Below are positions 1 to 10,953 of a DNA stretch of 64,000 nt, one piece after another (position 1 is the stretch's first letter; the number at the start of each line of letters is the position of its first letter). A program made the position numbers and the translations under genes. The DNA lies in the NCBI RefSeq assembly GCF_033473495.1, contig NC_088942.1, forward strand, positions 1,364,001 through 1,428,000, in the 5' to 3' direction. Source of the stretch: Cercospora beticola. Its lineage: Eukaryota > Ascomycota > Dothideomycetes > Mycosphaerellales > Mycosphaerellaceae. Below the pieces are notes generated by a model. The model saw only the letters and a list, made by a program, of their open reading frames with translations. It did no database searches and was not told the origin of the DNA.

Positions 1-544
1 ACAATCTCTCAGCAAAGTCCATATCTTCCTTCGAAGGCGGTTTCCTCACGCTCGACTCCTGCACCTCGGCCTTCGCTCCAGCCTCAAAAGCAATCTTCTG
101 CAAAGTCGCGGCCAAGCTTCGGAGCGTCATGTCGAAGTCTCCACTCGATTGTTCGACGTAGTCCACAATAGTTGGAGTGATGCTAGCCACGATTTCGATA
201 TCCGAGGCAGATTGATCAGCCGTGAGGCGGCAGGGACGGATGCTTCGTGGCAGCGCACTCTGTGGCGGAGCTGCGAGAAGGCTGAACGGTGCAGGCGTGG
301 TAGTAGCTAGGGTGAGGACCTCCTTCGTTGTGGGATCCAGTTGTTTGGGAGATGTTTGATCTGGGGACACATGAGCGCGAGGCAGATGTGATTGCTTAGC
401 TGGCTTGGTCGTGGAAGGTGTTGTGCATTGCAAGTCATCAGGAGGCAGCTCTGCAGTGAAACCCTTGTAGGTATCCTGCTCTGGTCTGCTCTTGTTGCTA
501 TCGCGCGCGAGTTCGCCGCCTTGGTCCTTGCCTGAAGGTGCCAT
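1..544 (-). CDS. Hypothetical protein, N-terminal part
   Basis: An open frame runs leftwards from an ATG at 544 to the window edge without a stop, giving the first 181 residues of a protein that starts MAPSGKDQGGELARD. The visible part is rich in Pro, Thr, Ser, Lys and Gln up to about residue 110 and looks disordered. The last 60 residues are more ordered and acidic, with short helical stretches such as DYVEQSSGDFDMTLRSLA. There is no signal peptide or membrane segment. I do not recognise a family. Its promoter lies between this gene and the ATPase inhibitor gene, which is also on the minus strand. Codon use is like the neighbouring real genes, with frequent C/G in third positions. Confidence 0.6.
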   Translation of the reverse strand, partial: MAPSGKDQGGELARDSNKSRPEQDTYKGFTAELPPDDLQCTTPSTTKPAKQSHLPRAHVSPDQTSPKQLDPTTKEVLTLATTTPAPFSLLAAPPQSALPRSIRPCRLTADQSASDIEIVASITPTIVDYVEQSSGDFDMTLRSLAATLQKIAFEAGAKAEVQESSVRKPPSKEDMDFAERL

Positions 545-888
545 ATCGTGTTTGTGAGATGTAGCTGTAGTTGGGAGGTTCCGGAGTCGACTTTCCCCAG
601 CTTATGAATGTCGCTGCGATGCTGTCATGGTGGTCTCAGGGCGTTGTGGAATGTCTCAATTTCCACTGGAGACATGCTGGAAGTATGGCGTTGTCAGTAG
701 AACACATGTCTCGTGCATTTGCACTTCGGCAAGACTGGATGAGGGAAGACCTTTCGTGACTCTGGTAGCTGTTATATGTACATGACTCGTCGCTTCTTGA
801 TGCCTATCGTTCTATGTCTCCGGCCTGTAGCGCGTTAGTTGTGTGCAAGCTTAGCTTCTACAACACAGCACTCACCTGTTCATTCCAT
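545..888. other. Intergenic, no gene seen
   Basis: This stretch lies upstream of the partial gene and downstream of the ATPase inhibitor gene, both on the minus strand. It holds only short unconvincing frames and probably contains the promoter of the partial gene and the 3' end of the inhibitor transcript. Confidence 0.5.
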
Positions 889-1182
889 CTACTGCTTGCC
901 GGAACCCTTCACAATGTCATCGGCCTCCTTCCTGTCCTTTGCCAATTGTGCCTCGGAGTCGGCAATCTTCTTCTTCAAGGCCTCCAACTTCTCCCTCTCG
1001 GCCTTCTTGATGAAGGCAGCCTCGTTGGCCTCTTCACGCTTGGTGAAGGAATCGCTCGCTGCTGCACCGCCGGAGCGAGTGGCGCCAGTGTCACCTCCGG
1101 CCATTCTGCGAGCTGCGACGGAGAAGCTGCGAGAAGTGACTGGGGTCTTTGGAAGAGCGCGGATGATGCGGATGGCGGACAT
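889..1182 (-). CDS. INH1: Mitochondrial F1F0-ATPase inhibitor (IF1 family)
   Basis: An intronless 97-residue protein. Residues 1-26 form a basic, Ser/Arg-rich presequence (MSAIRIIRALPKTPVTSRSF) as expected for import into mitochondria. Residues 27-50 are Gly/Ala rich and contain SDSFTKREEANE, the conserved inhibitory segment of the family. The remainder is a long charged helix (KAEREKLEALKKKIADSE) that forms the coiled-coil dimer. Known members bind the F1 sector when matrix pH falls and stop ATP hydrolysis. Length and layout match the family. The ATG at 1182 is chosen because it gives the presequence; no earlier in-frame ATG is plausible. Confidence 0.9.
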   Translation of the reverse strand: MSAIRIIRALPKTPVTSRSFSVAARRMAGGDTGATRSGGAAASDSFTKREEANEAAFIKKAEREKLEALKKKIADSEAQLAKDRKEADDIVKGSGKQ

Positions 1183-2061
1183 GCTGCGAGCTACGTCAGC
1201 TCGCGGGTGGTGGGTTTGAGGGTGTTCGATGGCCTACTTGGGTGGAAGGTGTGATGGGAGAGGTGTTGTGAGTGATGGAGTGTGTTTCGGAGTCGCGAGA
1301 TGAGTGAAGTGTTGTTGTTTTGTGAGTGTTCCAATGTGATGGTCAGCTCGACGACGTGAGAGCTCTCGCCAGGATCACCAGGCGAGTGCCAAGACCACGT
1401 CACTGTCGCTGCTCACGCCGGGATTGGGAACGTCATGGTCGGGGCAGAGCGACGACCGCTCAACCACCGAAGCCAGGCCGCTGGAGCATCATCACCACGC
1501 GAGCGGTAAGAAGATTTTGATGTTTCCTTTCTGTTCACATCTCTCTCCCATACATCAAACTCTTCCTGATTGATCCATTGCCCAGCGGTAAGTGATCAGC
1601 ATTTTCTTGGCCATGCCAATGGCGCTCGTTGTGCCTGCAATCGGCGAGAGCAGCCGATGTTCTGGAGGGGTCTCTGGCCTGGTCTTCGGTGCCATAGCGG
1701 GGCATATGCATCAACAAAAATAATCCTCATGCACATACAACAAGTCAGCAGAAATAGCACTCCTATCCTTTGCTGAATCTCCTCCGATACCTCCTCCCTG
1801 TCACATACACCTTCTCTGTTGCACCTGCTTGGTCATTGCTTAGAAGCAGGAGCAGGAGCTGCACATCGACGTGGACCGCTACTGACGGAAGCTTGTCCAG
1901 CCAGCACCACAACCGCGTGAGCGACCAGATCTACGCACTTCTTCGGCCCCTCTGCTCTCGTACACTATCCGGGAGCTACTTCACGTCCGCCGTATCTATA
2001 CACACCTACACACTGCCTTGGAGCACACCATCACCCATCGATCGTTGAGAAATCAGTCAAT
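1183..2061. other. Divergent promoter and long hexokinase leader
   Basis: The ATPase inhibitor (minus) and hexokinase (plus) diverge from this 879-base gap. No convincing gene is present. There are pyrimidine-rich tracts at about 1780-1830 and GTAAG-type donors at about 1507 and 1588, so the hexokinase mRNA may have a spliced 5' UTR. That last point is inference only. Confidence 0.4.
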
Positions 2062-3637
2062 ATGGTTGGCTTAGGTCCGAGACGGCAGCCCAGCCGTAGG
2101 GGCTCCATGGCAGATATGCCCAAGGACATGTTGGCCGAGATCAAGCGTCTGGAGGAGATCTTCACTGTCGACACCGCCAAGCTCAAGGCCATCACCGACC
2201 ACTTCGTCAGTGAGCTCGAGAAGGGTCTGTCAAAAGAGGGTGGCAGCATTCCAATGAACCCAACATGGGTCATGGGCTTCCCTACTGGCCACGAGACCGG
2301 CACTTTCCTTGCTCTCGACATGGGAGGCACCAACCTGCGTGTTTGCGAGATCAACCTGCCAGAAGAGAAGGGAGAGTTCGACATCATCCAGTCCAAGTAC
2401 CGCATGCCAGAAGAGCTCAAGACCGGCAACGCAGACGAGCTTTGGGGATACATTGCAGACTGTTTGCAGCAGTTCATCGAATACCACCACGAAGGTGAGA
2501 AGCTGGATAAGATTCCTCTTGGTTTCACCTTCTCCTACCCAGCGACGCAAGACTACATCGATCACGGTGTGCTGCAGCGATGGACCAAGGGCTTTGACAT
2601 TGACGGTGTCGAGGGCAAGGATGTTGTCCCACCCTTCGAGAAGGCCTTGGAAGAGCGTGGAGTGCCCATCAAGCTCACTGCGCTCATCAACGACACCACC
2701 GGTACTCTGATTGCTAGTGCCTACACAGACACCGAGATGAGAATTGGCTGCATTTTCGGAACTGGCTGCAATGCTGCATACATGGAGCACGCCGGCGAGA
2801 TTCCTAAGCTCGAGCACATGAAGCTGGATCCAAAGCAAGAGATTGCTATCAACTGCGAATGGGGTGCTTTCGACAACGAACACAAGATTCTTCCCAGGAC
2901 GCAATACGACGTTATTATCGACAAAGACTCTCCACGTCCTGGTCAGCAGGCCTTTGAGAAGATGATCGCTGGTCTCTACCTCGGTGAGCTCTTCCGTCTT
3001 GTGCTGGTCGACCTTCACGAGCAGCCACACGTCCAGCTTTTCCAAGGCCAGGACATCTCTTCTCTCAAGAAGCCTTACTCGCTTGACGCCTCCTTCCTGT
3101 CCGACATTGAGAATGATCCATACGAGAACTTGCAGGAGACATATGATATCTTCTACGACAAGATGAAGATCAACTGTCAAAAGCCAGAGCTGGAATTGAT
3201 AAGACGACTTGCTGAGCTGATTGGTACGAGATCTGCCAGACTTAGTGCGTGCGGTGTTGCAGCCATCAGCAAGAAGAAGGGCTACAAGGAATGCCACGTT
3301 GGAGCAGATGGTTCAGTGTTTAACAAGTACCCACACTTCAAGGTCAGCATCAGAACATTCCAAAAGATGAATCTTACTGACTATCCAACAGGCAAGAGGC
3401 GCACAAGCTCTCAAGGAGATCCTCGACTGGGACAAGGGCCGCAATGGCAAGTCTCTTGGAAAGGGCCATGACCCCATTGAGATCCTCCCAGCCGAAGATG
3501 GATCTGGTGTCGGCGCAGCATTGATCGCCGCTTTGACCTTGAAGCGTGTACAAGAAGGCAACCACGCCGGTATCCGCGATCCAAAGAGCATGTTGGCCGG
3601 CACTGCCGCTTCAAGCTCCAAGACGAACCAGGTATAG
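2062..3637 (+). CDS. hxkA: Hexokinase
   Basis: A 508-residue hexokinase in two exons, 2062-3342 and 3392-3637, joined at K/A across a 49-nt intron. It phosphorylates glucose and fructose with ATP, the first step of glycolysis, and in fungi often also mediates sugar repression. The phosphate-binding motif LALDMGGTNLRV is at residues 84-95, the sugar-binding stretches GFTFSYPATQ and LINDTTGTL follow, then GTGCNAAYME. The C-terminal lobe ends with the adenosine-site motif EDGSGVGAALIAAL, which is only reached after the intron is removed. The N-terminus is typical of the fungal enzyme. Length agrees with the family. The ORF read without splicing would end early at 3471 and lack the second ATP-binding motif. 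Confidence 0.96.
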
Positions 3638-4113
3638 AATGCCGCGAAGCGTACAGAGCGAGAACGGAAGGCCGTCGAGGATCCGTTGCACAAGTTCCGG
3701 CAGGTCGATCACACTAATACCTGGATCAGAACCTGAAAGGGAAGAACTCCCAGGGTCCGAGACGATGTTCGCGCTATGACTTGTATATGCTGTGCAGGAG
3801 AAACCTAGGATGCAGTCATTGGGTCATCTGCCCTATGTTGATAGATATCATGAACAATTGCCACGCAGGCACAAACCTGAAAATCTACGTATCTCCATTG
3901 TTTTTCGTTTCGTTCGACCTGAACCAAGTCCGGAGTCAGCCTGTTGTTGCTCTTTCCTTCGCCATGGCATGTGCCTGCTGTCCCACCACTTTCTTCCGCG
4001 CGACCCACTTTCCGACCTCGCCTCTTGCCATTCACATTCACTTCAACTCCATCCACCAACGCACCGAAGGAACAAAGTAGCCATTTCGAGCCACCTTCAA
4101 GGAACAGCAAGCC
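3638..4113. other. Intergenic, no gene seen
   Basis: Holds the hexokinase 3' UTR and the promoter of the next gene. The frames present are short, overlap each other on both strands and show no family likeness. Confidence 0.45.
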
Positions 4114-4557
4114 ATGGACGATCAAGAAGACTTCACCATCGACCCGGCCATCGCCGCGGCAATGGGTTTTGCTGGTTTCGGAACACAAAATAAACAAAAG
4201 CGGAAATTTAACTCTGATGGCGATGCGGATGGTTTTGTCGATCCTGGAGTCCATGCGAGGAAAACTGGAGCGAATAATGTTCCTGTGCGCGCGCGGAGTG
4301 AGCAGAAGGTTGCGACGGGGAACGACCAATCTACGTTTGCGGCAATGGGGCAGGAGGTGAAGACAGGAATTGAAAGCGCTGCTGCTTCTTCTTCTTCGAA
4401 TGGGTTCGATGCGGGAGGATTGTATGATCCTAAGACGCAAGAGAGCCCGAGTTTGGAGGCGCTGAGGAGAGGCGTGAAGAATGTTAGGGGGGATTTTGTG
4501 TATTTTTCAAAGGGGTTTTTGGAGGATCCTTGGAGTGGGTTGAGGGAGCTGAAGTGA
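4114..4557 (+). CDS. Small conserved fungal protein of unknown function
   Basis: An intronless 147-residue protein. Residues 8-24 read TIDPAIAAAMGFAGFGT, followed by a basic KQKRKFN patch that could serve nuclear entry; this opening arrangement is one I associate with a conserved but uncharacterised ascomycete family. The middle is Ser/Ala rich and disordered. The C-terminus VKNVRGDFVYFSKGFLEDPWSGL looks ordered and carries aromatic residues. No signal peptide, membrane segment or catalytic motif is seen. It sits between hexokinase (same strand) and the tyrosinase (opposite strand), which it meets tail to tail. Confidence 0.7.
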   Translation: MDDQEDFTIDPAIAAAMGFAGFGTQNKQKRKFNSDGDADGFVDPGVHARKTGANNVPVRARSEQKVATGNDQSTFAAMGQEVKTGIESAAASSSSNGFDAGGLYDPKTQESPSLEALRRGVKNVRGDFVYFSKGFLEDPWSGLRELK

Positions 4558-4892
4558 GTGGGATGAGATGAAATCGAATGGCTGGTAGGAGGTTCGGAAT
4601 ATGGGAAGACTGAAAGGCTCGATATGGCGTGATCTGGTGGTCATGGTACGCGGTACCGAAGTGCAGGACACCAACTCTACGTGGATGCGCTTCTCGCTGA
4701 AAGCTTCCCATTACTATCTGAGAGGCAACCCGGAGATATTTCGCGACTAGTTGGCTTCACTCGACGACGACGACTGGAAGCTTCAGCGTGTATACGACGA
4801 CTCGTTCCGAATCGCAATTGATTGAGCATAAGCAACTATGTCGGAAGCGGCTCGCGGCATTGCATCGAGTCTACAGAGACACGACCCATGCA
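4558..4892. other. Convergent 3' gap, no gene seen
   Basis: The unknown gene at 4114 and the tyrosinase end towards each other here. Only short shadow frames are present; the stretch should hold two 3' UTRs. Confidence 0.45.
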
Positions 4893-5964
4893 TCAATACC
4901 TATAACACAGCCTCTCATTCTGCGTCGTCATGAAGTCACTCACCTTCACATCCCCACCCAAACCTCTTACACTCAGAACGTCACTCAACTCCGCTCTCGG
5001 AGACGATCCCTCCGCGCCACCATCTTCCTGCATCTTATTCCCTCCAAACTCAATATTCCTCTTCTTCGGATCCTTCTGCTGCCACAACCACCACAACCGA
5101 TCAATCTGCGCATGATGCAAGAAGAAAATCGGATCATTCGGCGACGTCGCTGGACCAAGATCCCCTCCAACAGCAGAATGAATCGCCCCATGAGGTCCAG
5201 ACTCCAACGTCCTCCGATACGAATCATAATCCTTCGAATTCTGAATCTCATTCACAACATCCGGCTTGTAAGCAGAAGCCAACATATCCCCAATCTGCTC
5301 TGTCCCGTCGTTGAAATTTCGAGTCAGACAATGTTCCTCTAAGCCAGGGCCAAAATACGAGACTTTGAGATTGTGGAATGGGCCGTCTGTGATGCAATTT
5401 CGCGTGAAACCGTCGCTGAGGGTGACGGGTTTGAGAGGATTCCCGTTGCCGCCTAGACCGGTTTTCGAGGACCAAATTGGGGATTGGGAGACGTTGTGGG
5501 GGCTGTCGAGGGTCCAGTCCCAGTAGGGTACGAGACCTTCGTAGGAGCATTGTTGTCGGAGGGCGGTTTCGTAGAGGGAGAGGAAGTAGCGATGCCAGGG
5601 GAGGAAGGAGGCGACGAAGTGGACTGTAGTTAGATGGTGGTGTTAGTGGTGATGATTTCGTAAGAAAGAGCGTGGACAGACTGAACCTTCTTTGTCAACT
5701 TGTTGGTGTACGTAGGGGAAATCATCGTAATAGAGATGTACTCAATCCAATGCGAGAGGGTTTTGTTTTCAAGCAGAGGACTGCGTCGGTGTAGGCTTTT
5801 CGTTCTTTGGCGTTGAGTTGTCGCCATTCTTTTCGTAATTCGGGAGATGTACATTTTTGAGGGTATGCTTGTGGTGCAATTGAGGAGGACGGCGTTGTTG
5901 TTTGTGGTAGAGCGTGGACACTGCTGGCGAGGAGACCAGGTAGTAGAATTGATGTGAAGAGCAT
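4893..5964 (-). CDS. Secreted tyrosinase with an apparent frameshift
   Basis: A type 3 dicopper tyrosinase/catechol oxidase. These oxidise phenols to quinones in pigment and specialised metabolism. Exon 1 is 5687-5964 and exon 2 is 4893-5623, with a 63-nt intron. The start at 5964 gives a clear signal peptide (MLFTSILLPGLLASSVHALP). The CuA site is built from YDDFPYVH and HFVASFLPWHRYF, and CuB from HGAIHSAVGGDLG and NDPIFFLHHAQIDRLWW; all six His ligands are visible. About 335 residues in total, normal for the short secreted class. Near 5728-5733 the frame of GLSTSL does not connect to YDDF: one base too many. A 43-nt GTACAT...AAG intron (about 5694-5736) would restore the frame but would remove the first CuA histidine, so a frameshift or a sequence error is the better reading. 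Confidence 0.82.
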
Positions 5965-6356
5965 GGTCACGGTTTTGTCGAACTGGGTGACAGTCGTACG
6001 GGAAGGGTGTAAACAGTCACTGCCTACCACGATGGATCGATGCTTCTACGTTTCTCTGCTACAAATATATATATAAGCTACTTTGCTCGTATTTTCGATC
6101 TGACCGAACGTCTGGCAAAGACCATGTTTGTCTGTAAATCTAAATATGGACCTATTAGCGTTCCATTCGTGGACAGGCTAAATGGATTTGTCGTAGCTCT
6201 CCGCCTACACAACGCGTCTGGAGGGTCTCGATATGCTTGGCATTCGTGTTCAATCACTGCAGTATGTTTGTCACCTCATCGACGCGTGGAAAATTGCCCT
6301 TCGAGCTCTCTTCAATACCTAAGGTATGACTTCTCGTTGTCATATGGAGTACCGAC
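5965..6356. other. Tyrosinase promoter and P450 3' region
   Basis: No gene is seen. The stretch separates the start of tyrosinase from the stop of the P450, both on the minus strand, so it should hold the tyrosinase promoter. Confidence 0.45.
6065..6076 (-). promoter_or_regulatory. TATA-like element upstream of tyrosinase
   Basis: An alternating AT run (atatatatataa) lies about 100 bases upstream of the tyrosinase ATG. It is the clearest TATA-box-like sequence in this gap. Position fits a core promoter, but composition alone is the evidence. Confidence 0.3.
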
Positions 6357-8106
6357 TCAGAGCGGCGATGAGATCCATTGCTTGCTGACAGGATCCAAGA
6401 GCTCCTTCGAAGCCTTCTCCCATTCCGCCTTCACAATCGCTGCTCGTTGTGGCGACCTTGGTGTGATCGTTGCAGGATACTCTTCAGGCATGCACACGAA
6501 GCCTTGCGTCAGCTTGTCTGGATTGGGTAGAATAGGCTTGCCATTCTTGTCCTTTGCCGGCGTTATATCGAATGCCCAGAGAATGCGCGACATTCCCAAA
6601 TATAAACTTCGCTCCGCAACGTGCATACCTGGACAAATGCGGCGACCTGCACCAAACGTGAACATGTCTCTCTTCGTTCCGTCTGGGTTGGAGGCGGAGT
6701 CATAGAGTCCGAGAGTGTCGTCCTTGTAGCGGTTTGGATCGAATTGTCGCGGGTTCGGTGCTCTATTTGGATCCATGTTGATCGACCAGACATTGTTCAT
6801 GACGCCGGCCCCTGCGGGAATGACGAATCCTTTGTACGTGTCTTCTTGAGTCGCAGCGTGTGGAACAGCGCCTAGGATGGTGGTGGGGCACCATCTCAAA
6901 GTCTCTTTCATTAGCATGCGAATATACGGGAGAGCAGGCTGGTCCTCCATCGTGGGTAGTCGTGAATCTCCGCAGACAGCGTCGATCTGTTGTTGTGCGT
7001 AGCGTTGAACATCCGGGTGGAGCAGCATAGCTTGCACGAAGGCATACAAAGTATTCGAGGTCGTATCAGAACCGGCTTCGAGGAGCGTGCCGGAGATATA
7101 AGCCGCCTGAGCGTCCGAGAATCCGTCCTTTTTCTGTGCTTCCGCCATACCGACGCCTTGAGCGAAAGTCAGTCTCAGATATGTGACCTCAACGAATAGC
7201 TTACTTACAGAAACAGTGATTGATTGTGCCTTCCTTGATCTCTTTCTTCGCGCGCAGCCAATGTTTCAAATAAAGCTCTCGTTCAACTTTGTGAAGGTCT
7301 TTTGCTTTCTTCTGCAGTGGAAGAATGAAGTCTGGCAGCTTTCGAATGATCGGGAATGCATCGAGCAGAGCTGCCACACCTGTCATATTGATATCTGGAC
7401 AAGGTTAGCAAACGTGCACAGAAGAATAGGTGATCAGTACCTGCGAATTCCGAAAAGCCCTCGAACAGCTGTTGAATATCGGGATCATTGAACGTCGGCG
7501 TACGCCAGCCAAATACCATCGATGTTGTTAACGCATTTGAGTACCGACGAATATGCTGGAGGAAGTCGTTGGGAGATTCCAGAAGATCGTTCAGCATCTG
7601 CTTATTCTCCAGTGTCTGGTAGGGCACGAAGTCTCCAGCGACAGTTGCGTTGAGTAAGTGGTGGAACATTTTCCTCATGCTTCGCCATTTGGGAGAATAG
7701 CCCATCATGAGTACGCGCAAATCGTCCGAACACAGCGTTTGACCAATGTAAAGCTCTGGTCTGTCGGAATAGTTCGAGCTTCGCTTGTCCATCAAGTCCT
7801 TGATAGCAACGTCGCTTGAAAGCACGATCAAAGTCTGGGTGCCCAGCATCAAGCTGTAGATGTCGCCGTATTCTTCTGCCCATTTCTGGAATTGTAGGTG
7901 TGCATCTTTGGTCGGCATCTGGGTATGTGTTAGCTCGATTGTGCGGCAGTGGACGGAGAGCTTACCTGATGAATATTCCCTATAATTGGCAATGTAGGTG
8001 GTCCAGGTGGGTAGTCCTTGGGCCTCTTGCCGATAGAGAGCAACCGATACAGGCCGTAGACCAGTAGGCCTATCAGGCCAGCAGTAAACACTGATGATCG
8101 TTCCAT
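6357..8106 (-). CDS. Cytochrome P450 monooxygenase
   Basis: A microsomal P450 of 534 residues from four exons: 7966-8106, 7441-7918, 7209-7394 and 6357-7156 (introns of 46-52 nt). An N-terminal membrane anchor (FTAGLIGLLVYGLYRLL) is followed by the Pro-rich hinge YPPGPPTLPIIGN. The I-helix oxygen-activation motif is EAGSDTTSN, the ExxR motif is KETLRW, and the heme-cysteine loop is FGAGRRICPG. The sequence resembles the CYP families that fungi use in polyketide and terpenoid tailoring (O-methylsterigmatocystin-oxidoreductase-like). The ATG at 8106 puts the anchor at the very N-terminus; an in-frame ATG at 8133 would add nine residues. Neighbours are tyrosinase and a pathway-type regulator, both also on the minus strand. 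Confidence 0.93.
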
Positions 8107-8430
8107 GATGAATCGGGGGGATTCAAATTGCATCGTGCAAGTGGGCCGTGTGCTCTGCCTTTATAGACATGGCGATGACTGCCGCTTTCTAAGCCGTACC
8201 AAGACAGCGCTGCCATTTGCACCGTTCAGTCTGTTGGCATGTTCACGACCTGATGATCTTCTTCTCAGTCGGCCGCTATTGACCAATGAACTTTCGTGTG
8301 CGATCGACCAGTGACCAATAGCAACGCTCCAATTCCATGTTACGGTTTTGCGTTGCGGTGAGGGGGTGGGCGTTTTAGCGGAGGCCGATGTGGGAGAGAA
8401 CCAATGTACCAAAGTACCGCCAAGACTTCC
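8107..8430. other. P450 promoter, no gene seen
   Basis: This gap lies between the P450 start and the stop of the regulator gene, both on the minus strand. No coding sequence is supported. Confidence 0.45.
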
Positions 8431-10493
8431 TCAGAGCATGACCTTCTGGAACTCTGCGATGAGACTGTTGACTTGTCGCATATCAGTATCATAATTCTCG
8501 AGGAGCTCGTCCTTGGGCTCGATCTTGACTTCAGGATCTTCGCGGGACTTGTCGATCACATCTTGTTCCGTCCGGTCGAGTCGTTGGACGAGCATGCTTG
8601 CTAGCATCCAGTACTCGGGTGCAAAACGTGAGAATCCCTCACGCTGCCAAAGTCTCGTTATGTCCAGAGTCAGCAATGCGACATCATGAGATCTCATGAC
8701 CGCGTCGGCTTTGATATGCCTCTGCCACAAAAGATGCCAGTTCGCCAGGGCATTGTAGATCGGACCGAGCTGCAACTGGGGACTGAATGATTGCTGGGCC
8801 TGGAAGATCATGGAATGGATTGCTGCGAGTTCTAGTCAGTTGTGAAATCATTGTTACACAGCTAGCCTTACCCGAGGTAGCAACGAACAGATTGAGGGAA
8901 CCAAGATGTCCGAAGCTGGCCAACTCGCCGTCCGTGATCGTTCCGTTGCAAATCATCTCACATGCTGACGAGAGCAAATGAGGCTCCTGGTGGCCGATCA
9001 TGACCTGTTGCAAACAAATCTCGCTATTTGAGGCCTGGAAGCATGCATCGTTGCGGGCAAAGCTCATCTTCATTTCTTTTATGGCCATCCGAGGCGGCAC
9101 ATTGTTGAAGATCACGAAAGCTGTGTCGAGTAGAAAAATCCACAGAATGACTCGGATCAGTTCTTCTCGTAATATGAAATCTTGCCAGTCGAAAGTCGCA
9201 GCAGAGTAAATCTCGTGCCTTGCGTGTCCAACCCCGACGTCTCGTGCAACCTATCCGTGATTAGTGCCAGAACTCATCAGCGCAGTTGAGAGGACTCACG
9301 GCAACGACTGTGCTGTAACGAAACCGTCGAATGCGACCCTTGCTGGAAGTGCTGCCTTCCCAATTCTGGTACAACATAACGATATAGGCAGCCTGCAGAG
9401 ACTGAATCTTGGCTTTGCTTGGGAACAATCTGCGGTCTTCCTCAGTACAGAATTGGTCGTCACAAAATACCGCTTCCTCCACACAATTGAAAAACTGTTT
9501 GGCTGCAAGACGGTCAGCCTCGCTGGAGGACACTGAAGCTCCGATCGTGACCATCGCCGCTATGAGTACAGGCTTGGCAATACTGGTCTCGAAGGTTGGT
9601 CGATGAAGAAGAGGCACATTTGGTGACCAAATAGCCCAATATAGCTCAAGGAAGAAATAGATGTTGGAGGCAGAAAAGAACTGTCGGCAATCATGCTCGG
9701 TGGCTTGGTCCCAGGAGATGTTGACAGCACTGTTCCGAGGCTTCACCTGGCATACTTCTGCTATCAGTAGCGAAATTTGGTCTGACACTTGTTGCAACTT
9801 CATCACGTCGGTTGCATCTATGAATGGCAGTTGACCTCGGACGTGGTCTTCAAGCAGCAAGCGCTCTTCTTCAGTACAACAGTCGAAGGAAGCCACAAGT
9901 CCTTGATCCCGTGTGAACCTTTCAAGGAAGTGTAGCGTAACTGGGATCCTTCCCTCCTCGGTGCCAACTGCCGAGCCGCCAAAGCTGAATATCCGATCAA
10001 GGATGTCTCCATCGCTTAATGATGAGTCGTCGTGCCACGGGATCCAAAACGATGTATCATGGCTAGTGTGTGTTTGTGCCTCTCCCTGGATGGCCTGTTC
10101 CAGTTGGCTGTAGGTACAAATAGCACCTCTCGTCACACATCCGCGACAAGGACGGGCGGCATCGCAAGCCCGCTTGCGTCGAGTGCACTGATCGCATGCT
10201 TTCTTGGTCAATGCAACCCTCTTCCTCGGACCGACACATGTCTGCTGATGGCGCTTGAGGACATCGGAGCGCTGAAAGGTGGCCTGACAGAGTGGGCAGC
10301 TGTACTGTTTGGCAGTACTGTGACTCTGCAAGTGGCGTTTCAGATGCTCGGGTCTTTTGTATGTTTTGTGGCACTGCGAGCAGCTATGCGATCCTTCTGG
10401 GAGTGTCTTGTCCTCAGTGTCGTCCATGTCGTCAATACTGACGGCATCGCTGGATGTTAGGTCCTTGGAAACTACCATCACGGCACAGGACAA
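8431..10493 (-). CDS. Transcription factor with C2H2 and Zn2Cys6 fingers
   Basis: A 654-residue nuclear regulator from three exons: 9300-10493, 8872-9250 and 8431-8822 (introns of 49 nt). Near the N-terminus a C2H2 finger (CSQCHKTYKRPEHLKRH) is followed by a C2HC-type finger (CPLCQATFQRSDVLKRH then C). Next comes a complete fungal binuclear cluster with CX2CX6CX5CX2CX6C spacing (CDQCTRRKRAC...). The rest is the helical fungal-specific transcription factor domain (for example FFLELYWAIWSPNVPLLHRP). Such dual-class regulators often sit inside the metabolic clusters they control. It lies among oxidative enzymes here, so local control is a fair inference. The ATG at 10493 is used; one at 10478 would shorten it by five residues. 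Confidence 0.9.
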
Positions 10494-10953
10494 CTAGATC
10501 CAATGATGAAGGTCTCCAGAGCGGGGTCTGGCGCCGTACCTGCATCTGGACCAGGGAAGATCATCAACATTTTGACCACGCACCAAAGCTCTCCGTCTCT
10601 TCTGTCACATTTGACTGCTACGCGCATCCGGTGAACTGCACAACTGGCAAGTGAACCCAGCTTCACATCGAGTCCAGGATGACTACGCGCTGTCGGCCAA
10701 GAACGGGATTTTGAGTGGAACTAGCTCGAAGCGAAACGCAGGCAGAGGGCAACATAATCGAGTCCCTTCGGCCCCGACGTTGATGGCTAGATGGAAAGCG
10801 CATGTCGCAGATGGATTGTTGGTTGGTTATGAGGATGGGGAGATGAGATGGCAACCGTCTGTCGTCGCTCGGAGCATTCCGGGCCGATGACCTGAACACA
10901 CGAAGACGCGTCGCGTCTTTGCAACAACCTCAGCAACAACACCAATACAGTAC
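10494..10953. other. Regulator promoter, no gene seen
   Basis: Sits between the start of the transcription factor and the stop of the MDR reductase. The small frames here overlap on both strands and lack any family signature. Confidence 0.45.

Noticed and set aside
2230..3297. 355-residue open frame on the minus strand over hexokinase
   Set aside because: It lies wholly antisense to a clear hexokinase exon and reflects its codon bias. It has no family features.
5694..5736. 43-nt intron in the tyrosinase
   Set aside because: It restores frame but has poor splice ends and deletes the first CuA histidine, so it is not accepted as the true structure.
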